A stretch of DNA of 64,000 nt from Raineyella sp964528755 (lineage in GTDB: Bacteria; Actinomycetota; Actinomycetes; Propionibacteriales; Propionibacteriaceae): assembly GCA_964528755.1 (NCBI GenBank), contig CAZGWN010000001.1:129974-193973 (forward strand). Reading direction: 5' to 3'. Below the pieces are notes generated by a model, which saw nothing but the letters and a program-made list of their open reading frames with translations, ran no database searches and had not been told where the DNA came from. The position numbers and the translations under genes were made by a program. The stretch's first letter is position 1, and each line of letters starts with the position of its first letter. Below, piece by piece: positions 58,756 to 64,000 of the stretch.

Positions 58756-61278
58756 CTACTGCATCTCCAGCACCAACGACCCGAAGGTGAGCGTCACCTC
58801 CTGCGCTCCCCCGGTCGGCCGGAACCGGAGCAGCGCGCGCCTGCCCTCGCCGTCGAAGATCCACCCATCGGAGGCCCCCGCGAAGGTCTCGGGCCACAGG
58901 TGGCGCCCGAGGTCGGTCCCGTCGAGGCGCACCGACATGGGTGCCGCTTCGAGGCCCACGAGTTCGACCACGATGTCCACCACCGGGGAGGCAAAGTCCC
59001 CCTCCGGCTCCAGAGCCAGCGTCGCGACCCGCCCGTCCCGGCAGGTGGTGATCCTCGTACGGCGCGAGTGTCCGGCGAGGTAGTCGTTCGTCACGCCGTC
59101 GTCCTCGTAGAGCACGAAGGCCGAACCGTCCGGCCCGGCGCCGGCGACATCGACCAGGAGCCGCAGATGCTCGACGCGGTCACGATGCAGGTTCTCGACC
59201 TGACCGGCCGGAGGCTCCCAATCCGCCTGCGGCACCACCCCGCCGGACCGCAGATACATCGGGATGCTGCCCAGATCGACCTCGACCTCGATCTCCTGCC
59301 CGCCCTCCAGTCGGGCGCCGGTCGCCAGGTCGACCCACGCGGAACCGGCAGGCAGGTAGACCCGCCGACGAGCCGCCCCCGGTTCGAGGACGTTCGCGAT
59401 CAGCAGCGAGGGTCCGAGCAGGAACTCGAACTGCTCGTCGGCGGCCCGGGGATCGTCCTGGAACTCGTACACCAGCGGCCGCATGATCGGCGAGCCGACG
59501 GTGGAGGCCTCGTACAGCAGCGAGTACAGGTACGGCACCAGCCGGTACCGCAGCCGGATGGCGTCGCGTACGTAGGGGGTGAACGACGGATAGGTCCACG
59601 GCTCGGTGACCGTGTTGTCGGAGTTCACCGAGTGGATCGAGAACCGCGGGAAGAAGATGCCGTTCTGCACCCACCGGACGAAGAGTTCCGGCTCGGGCGC
59701 CGGTCCGACGAACCCGCCGACATCGCAGCCCTGGTTCGCGACCCCCGACAGTCCCATGCCGAGAATGGTCGCGATGTTGTGGCGAAGACTCTCCCAACTG
59801 GTGCTGTTGTCACCCGCCCACGTCTGCGCATAGCGCTGCAGCCCGGCATAACCCGCCCGACTCACGACATAGGGCCGGACACCCGGATGCGACTCGTGCA
59901 GGGCATCAAGGGTGGACTTCGCCATCAGGTTCGCCAGGACCGGGCGCAGTCCGCCGACCGGCCGGGGATCGTCCCGTTCACCCGCCAGGGCCGCCGGGTC
60001 GTCGATCTCGAACTCGTTGTTGTCGTTCCAGACGGCGGTGATCCCGTGATCGAGATACGACGCGCGCAGATGTGCATTCCACGTCGTCCGACCGGCCTCG
60101 CCGGCGAAATCGACAAAATGTGCCTGGCCGCCCCAGTAGTCATTCGCCGCCGGTCGTTCGCCGCCGGCATCACGGACGAACGCGCCGGCGCGGGTGAACT
60201 CCTCGGTCAGCGGATGGGTGTCCAGCATTCCCGCCTTGATGTTCGGGGCGACGAACATCCCCTTGTCGGCCATGTCCCGGACGAAACGTGCCGGGTCGGG
60301 GAACTTGTCCTGATTCCAGTGGAAGGCGTAGCGCTTGCCGTCCTGGCCCAGCGAGTACCCCGAGGAGAGGAAGAACCCGTCGCACGGGATGCCATGCCGG
60401 GCGCAGAGGTCGGCAAATCCGAGAATCAGGTGGTCGGCACGCCCCGGCAGTTCGGTGTAGGCCATCGTCGAGCCCAGATAGCCCAGGGAGGCCAGCGGCG
60501 CCAGCCGGGTCTTGCCGGTCAGGTCGGTGTAGTGCTCGACGACGTCGGGGATCGACGGGCCGGCGATGAGATAGATGTCGAGTTCCCCGCCGTCGGCGGT
60601 GTAGCGGGCGACGTGACCGACGTAGTTCGTGTACTCGCTCCCGATATCGAACTCGGCATCCCAGGCGTTGTCGATGAACACCCCCGAGGCGACGCCGGCA
60701 CGCTGATCCAGGTCGAGGTAGAACGGGATCACCTTGTACAGCGGATCGCTGTGCACCGGGTCCCATCCGAAGGTGTCGACATTGTGCATCCGCATCCGAT
60801 GGTGCACCTTGTTCAGGGATCCGGACTTCTCGCCGAATCCGTAGAAGTGGTCGGTCGGGGAGATGGAGCTGCGATAGGTCACCCGCCGGTTGGCGTCGAG
60901 TTCGAAGCCGCGGCCCGCGAGGCTGCGGTGGAACACCCGCCCGTGCGCGTCGGTGGCGACGAGCTGGAACGGATCCTTGATCAGGGTGAGCGCGTTGTCG
61001 CCCCAGCTCACCCGTACGGCCCGATCGTCCTCGGAGGTCTCGATCGGCAGCGGGTCGACCCGGGTCCGTTCGTCGGCGAGGAGCTCGTCGTTCGCGTCCG
61101 GCCAGGCCGTCCTGACCACCGCGTACGAGCGGCTGGGCGGGAAGGTACCGCCGAAGCAGGCGCGGACCCGGGCGATGTGGCCGTCGAGAAGCTGGATCCG
61201 CACAGTGGCGCCGTCGGTGGTCACCTCCAGGGCGTCCCCGCGGGTTTCGTACGAGAGCAGTCGTGTGGTGGTGGGCAT
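58756..61278 (-). CDS. Glycoside hydrolase family 31
   Basis: Encodes 840 residues. GH31 catalytic residues are seen. The nucleophile is Asp419 in TAVWNDNNEFE, and the acid/base is Asp490 in QTWAGDNSTSWESLRH. The galactose-mutarotase-like N-terminus (about 15-240) and C-terminal beta domains complete the fold. The family hydrolyses alpha-glucosides, alpha-xylosides or sulfoquinovosides. The specificity is unclear. ATG 61278 is used because AAGGAACTCGGAGA precedes it. The gene lies 20 bases after an MFS transporter, suggesting an oligosaccharide uptake and hydrolysis operon. Confidence 0.9.
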   Translation of the reverse strand: MPTTTRLLSYETRGDALEVTTDGATVRIQLLDGHIARVRACFGGTFPPSRSYAVVRTAWPDANDELLADERTRVDPLPIETSEDDRAVRVSWGDNALTLIKDPFQLVATDAHGRVFHRSLAGRGFELDANRRVTYRSSISPTDHFYGFGEKSGSLNKVHHRMRMHNVDTFGWDPVHSDPLYKVIPFYLDLDQRAGVASGVFIDNAWDAEFDIGSEYTNYVGHVARYTADGGELDIYLIAGPSIPDVVEHYTDLTGKTRLAPLASLGYLGSTMAYTELPGRADHLILGFADLCARHGIPCDGFFLSSGYSLGQDGKRYAFHWNQDKFPDPARFVRDMADKGMFVAPNIKAGMLDTHPLTEEFTRAGAFVRDAGGERPAANDYWGGQAHFVDFAGEAGRTTWNAHLRASYLDHGITAVWNDNNEFEIDDPAALAGERDDPRPVGGLRPVLANLMAKSTLDALHESHPGVRPYVVSRAGYAGLQRYAQTWAGDNSTSWESLRHNIATILGMGLSGVANQGCDVGGFVGPAPEPELFVRWVQNGIFFPRFSIHSVNSDNTVTEPWTYPSFTPYVRDAIRLRYRLVPYLYSLLYEASTVGSPIMRPLVYEFQDDPRAADEQFEFLLGPSLLIANVLEPGAARRRVYLPAGSAWVDLATGARLEGGQEIEVEVDLGSIPMYLRSGGVVPQADWEPPAGQVENLHRDRVEHLRLLVDVAGAGPDGSAFVLYEDDGVTNDYLAGHSRRTRITTCRDGRVATLALEPEGDFASPVVDIVVELVGLEAAPMSVRLDGTDLGRHLWPETFAGASDGWIFDGEGRRALLRFRPTGGAQEVTLTFGSLVLEMQ

Positions 61279-61298
61279 TCTCCGAGTTCCTTCCACGT

Positions 61299-62600
61299 TC
61301 AGCGCACCGAGGTGATGAGCAGGACGAACACCGCCGACCCGATGGCCATCGCGATCGCCACGGGAAAGACGAGGGTGTAGCCGCCGGTGGCGGTGACCAC
61401 GGCCGAGGTGAGCGCCATGCCGCCCGCCTGGCCTGCGGTGGTCGCCGCATTGATGAATCCGAGATCGCGCCCCGCGTGCTCCTTGCTGGGCAGGACGTCA
61501 ACGTTGAGCGCCTGGTCGATCGCCATGAAGATGCCGGTCGCGAGGGCGATCAGGATGGCCGCGATGATGATCCCGGTGACCGAACGCATCGCCCAGGGGA
61601 AGACCAGGCCGATCGCGGTGAGTGCGGCAGCACCGACCACCATCGGTTTGCGTCGTCGGAGTCTGTCCGACAGGGGTCCGACGATGATCGCGCCGACTGC
61701 GGCGAACATCTGGAGCACGGCGATCGTCGAGACAAGGCCGGCGGCCTCTTCCCGGCCCAGGCCGATGTAGTCCTGACAGAGGTAGAGCCAGTAGCCGGCG
61801 ACCATCTGGATGGCCAGCAACAGGAGCGTACGGCAGGCGAAGGCCTTCCAGAAGTCGGGTGCGTGCAGCGGCGGTGTGAACGAATAGACGATGTGCTGCC
61901 AGGTCGTCCGCCCCTCGTTCTCGATCCAGGCCGCATTCGCCACCGGAGCCACCTTCGAGGGCGGTTCGCGCGGCAGGATGCCCAGGAACAACAGGGCCGA
62001 GGCGAGCATGCAGAACGCGGCCAGCACGAAACCCAGCCGGATCGAGTTGATGAAGTACGCCCCGATGAGGGCCCCGATCGCATAGCCGAGCATGTTGCCG
62101 AACCCGATCGCCGACGAGATCGTGCCGCGGAACTCCTGCGGCACCCGGTCGGACACCGACGAATAGACCGGTGAGTTCATCATGTTGAAACCGAGTTTCG
62201 ACAGCCACAGCACGACGACGATCGCCGCGATGACGCCGACGGTGCCCATCAGGACGTACAGGGCGAACGTGATCCACCCGCCCCAGAACAACCAGGGCGT
62301 ACGGCGCCCGAAGCGCGACCGGGTCCGGTCGGACAACGCGCCGACGAGGATGTTCGCGACGAGCGCGACGATCGAGCCGACCGACGTCATCAGGCCGAGG
62401 ACGGCGGCGGGATTCTCGGCCTGAAGGTCCTTGATGCGCTGGGGCAGCAGCACCTGCTGCACCATGGCGAACCCGATCGACATGATGATCCAGAAGGCGA
62501 GGTACGCCCCCACCCACCGGCCCTTGCGGAACGGCCGGGCCTCGGTCCCGAGGGCCGGGGTCGACGGTACGACCGGCCGGCCCACGTCCTCGGTGCTCAT
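61299..62600 (-). CDS. MFS sugar transporter
   Basis: Encodes 433 residues with about 12 helices. GALSDRTRSRFGRRTPWLFWG is the loop 2-3 motif, found in disaccharide/glycoside transporters of the SLC45/GPH-like group. PLSDRLRRRKPMVVG is the matching loop in the second half. It is upstream of GH31 on the same strand, so its substrate is probably an alpha-glucoside or related glycoside. GAGGAGCGGCAG precedes the ATG. Confidence 0.85.
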   Translation of the reverse strand: MSTEDVGRPVVPSTPALGTEARPFRKGRWVGAYLAFWIIMSIGFAMVQQVLLPQRIKDLQAENPAAVLGLMTSVGSIVALVANILVGALSDRTRSRFGRRTPWLFWGGWITFALYVLMGTVGVIAAIVVVLWLSKLGFNMMNSPVYSSVSDRVPQEFRGTISSAIGFGNMLGYAIGALIGAYFINSIRLGFVLAAFCMLASALLFLGILPREPPSKVAPVANAAWIENEGRTTWQHIVYSFTPPLHAPDFWKAFACRTLLLLAIQMVAGYWLYLCQDYIGLGREEAAGLVSTIAVLQMFAAVGAIIVGPLSDRLRRRKPMVVGAAALTAIGLVFPWAMRSVTGIIIAAILIALATGIFMAIDQALNVDVLPSKEHAGRDLGFINAATTAGQAGGMALTSAVVTATGGYTLVFPVAIAMAIGSAVFVLLITSVR

Positions 62601-62775
62601 CTGCCGCTCCTCGTCGAGTCCGGTGCGGTGCGGGGAGAAGCAGCCCCGACGGATGCACGACTCAGGGTAGGAGACCGCGGGGTGATCCGCGAGTCGGTGT
62701 CACCGTCGCCACACCACGTCGTGCCCACGCCACCGGCCCAGCAAGCGTGGCTCAGACCACACTATTCCCACTGAT

Positions 62776-62803
62776 TTGCATACGTATCACGCCTGGTTAT
62801 ATG
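62776..62803 (+). promoter_or_regulatory. Putative promoter of the sulfonate-type binding protein gene
   Basis: TTGCAT (62776-62781) and TATATG (62798-62803) are separated by 16 bases and resemble -35/-10 elements. An 8-base palindrome ATACGTAT (62780-62787) overlaps the -35. It is an AT-rich stretch about 70 bases before the binding protein ATG. Confidence 0.45.
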
Positions 62804-62873
62804 TTGCCTCCGGCTGGCCCGCATCCCACATGCGGAGGACCGGGGCCACCCGCTGCAACCCAGAGGAGACACG

Positions 62874-63881
62874 ATGAACAGTGTTCGGCGAAGCTTGCTG
62901 ATCGCCACGGCCATGCTGACGCTCGCGGTGGCCGGATGCTCCACCCAGACAGCCGCGCAGCAGGGTGCGCCGGCCGCCGACACGGCAGCCGTTGACCAGG
63001 CGACCGTCATCAACCTGGGCGATCAACCGGCGTTCTTCATCTTCAAGGTTGCCCAGGAGAAGGGCTACTTCGACGAGGAGTTCGGCCAGGACGGGGTCAC
63101 GATCAACGTCGAGTCGTACGTCAAACAGGGTCCGGCGGTCGTGGAGTCCATCGCCTCCGACCACGTCGACCTGGCGCTCCTCGGCACCCTGCCCACCGTG
63201 ACGGCGAACGCGAACGGGAACAAGATCATCGCGCTGGCGAGCGCCAACTACACCGAAGACGGCTTCACCCTGTTCGCGGCACCCGACTCCGGCATCACGA
63301 CGGTGGAGGAGCTGGCCGGCAAGCGGATCGGCCTTCCCTTCGGCACCAACGAGCACCAGGTCACCATCGAACTGCTCGCGAAGCACGGCCTGGCTCCCAC
63401 GGATGTCCAACTGGTCAACCTGAGCGGGTCGGATGCGCTGGTAGCCCTTCAGAGGGGCGACATCGAGGCGGCCCTGCTGAAGGGCAACGACTTCGTCGCC
63501 GCCAAGAAGTTCGGCGCCACCGAGGTGGCCAACAACGGTGAGACCGGACCGGTGGCCAACCTGCTGGTCGGACGCGAGGAGTTCGTCCGAGCGAATCCCG
63601 GTCTGACGTCGCGGGTGCTGGCAGTGGCCCAGAAGGCCGCCGAGTACACGGAGGCGAATCCGGATGAGGCGATCAAGATTGCCTCCGCGTCCACCGGGGC
63701 GGGTCTGGACGACACCAAGGTCAACTACAACTCACGGACCCGGCTCGTCAGCACCGATCCGAAGTACCTGTCCGAACCACTGCAGGACACCATCGACTTC
63801 GCCACCCAGCAGAAGCTCATCACTTCGGAGGTGGCCCTGTCGGACATCCTCGACACCTCCTTGTTCGACGCCTCCAAGTAG
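62874..63881 (+). CDS. NitT/TauT-type ABC substrate-binding lipoprotein
   Basis: Encodes 335 residues. The signal peptide ends in LAVAGC (cysteine near 22), so it is lipid-anchored. The mature fold begins INLGDQPAFFIFKVAQEKGYFDEEFG. GKRIGLPFGTNEHQVTIELLAKHGLAP is typical of the SsuA/TauA/NrtA group for aliphatic sulfonates, taurine, nitrate or related anions. AGAGGAGACACG supports the ATG. It is likely the first gene of an ABC importer operon that continues beyond the window. The ligand is not certain. Confidence 0.85.
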   Translation: MNSVRRSLLIATAMLTLAVAGCSTQTAAQQGAPAADTAAVDQATVINLGDQPAFFIFKVAQEKGYFDEEFGQDGVTINVESYVKQGPAVVESIASDHVDLALLGTLPTVTANANGNKIIALASANYTEDGFTLFAAPDSGITTVEELAGKRIGLPFGTNEHQVTIELLAKHGLAPTDVQLVNLSGSDALVALQRGDIEAALLKGNDFVAAKKFGATEVANNGETGPVANLLVGREEFVRANPGLTSRVLAVAQKAAEYTEANPDEAIKIASASTGAGLDDTKVNYNSRTRLVSTDPKYLSEPLQDTIDFATQQKLITSEVALSDILDTSLFDASK

Positions 63882-63893
63882 GCCGTCCGCACC

Positions 63894-64000
63894 ATGAACT
63901 CCTCTGTGGAGCCCGCCCCGCCACAGGCCTCTCCTGCCCGTACGCAGCCGTTCGGGCGTGACCTGTCGCGATCGGCGGACACCCGGCGCACGTCGCCACC
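63894..64000 (+). CDS. Start of a gene cut by the window end, probably an ABC permease
   Basis: An open frame of 35 codons begins at ATG 63894, twelve bases after the binding protein stop, and continues past the edge without a stop. The visible residues are hydrophilic (SVEPAPPQASPARTQPFGRD) and do not identify a family. Position and strand suggest the permease of the same importer. That is inference from synteny. Confidence 0.45.
   Translation, partial: MNSSVEPAPPQASPARTQPFGRDLSRSADTRRTSP

Noticed and set aside
58381..61380. Plus-strand frame opposite GH31
   Set aside because: GH31 catalytic motifs are on the minus strand, so this is a shadow.
62874..63881. Naming the binding protein SsuA
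   Set aside because: NitT/TauT-type proteins bind several anions, and no ligand-specific residues could be verified. Only the family is stated.

Overview
The window is GC-rich (about 70% by eye) bacterial DNA, densely packed, with G/C-ending codons, many GTG starts, ATGA/GTGA gene overlaps and many transcripts that look leaderless. Lipoproteins with classic lipoboxes, a CE1758/CE1759 flavin monooxygenase pair, a PCD-glyoxalase fusion and abundant TetR/MarR/GntR regulators point to a high-GC actinobacterium, perhaps a Propionibacteriales member. The genus call is a guess. No rRNA, tRNA, CRISPR array or replication origin was seen.

Layout. 1-6033 (-): a gene group whose end lies beyond the window, with a tubulin-like protein, a secreted/anchored von Willebrand A protein and a proline-rich membrane protein, followed by a NavBac-type voltage-gated channel with an unusual filter. 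7.4-14.9 kb: LysE exporter, GntR regulator, GH65 phosphorylase, SppA peptidase and two FMN reductases. 15-20.5 kb: CopB-type metal ATPase with a Met/His repeat tail, a lipoprotein, an ADP-ribosylglycohydrolase, a PCD-VOC fusion and a DUF4232 lipoprotein. 20.7-29.1 kb: MarR-MFS operon, a GNAT-GST fusion, a methyltransferase, a luciferase-like monooxygenase with its FMN reductase and MarR repressor, TetR, and a beta-carbonic anhydrase.

29.4-55.6 kb is the centrepiece: a nearly continuous purine-ring nitrogen salvage supercluster. Imported urate (NCS2 permease) would be oxidised by HpxO, then processed by HIU hydrolase and OHCU decarboxylase to S-allantoin. An allantoin racemase, NCS1 permease, allantoinase, allantoate amidohydrolase and ureidoglycine-glyoxylate aminotransferase (PucG) carry it on, predicting oxalurate plus glycine as products. 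A fused AtzH/HpxZ-like plus amidase protein is the best candidate for oxalurate cleavage. A creatininase-family, an isochorismatase-family and an acetamidase-family enzyme are candidates for the later amide steps. A second, plus-strand arm (cytosine-deaminase-like amidohydrolase, NitT/TauT-type ABC importer, FAD oxidoreductase, PdxH-like protein, MTHFR-like protein) sits between the allantoin arm and the urate arm. Its substrate is unknown. Likely regulators are an RpiR protein and an XRE-cupin protein, and candidate operators are visible near the promoters.

55.8-58.6 kb: a lower-GC accessory patch with a PH-like/zinc-ribbon protein, an SPFH-SHOCT protein and a GNAT/DUF1778 toxin-antitoxin pair. 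58.7-62.6 kb (-): a GH31 glycosidase with an MFS sugar transporter. 62.9 kb to the end: a NitT/TauT-type binding protein and the first codons of a following gene that runs out of the window.
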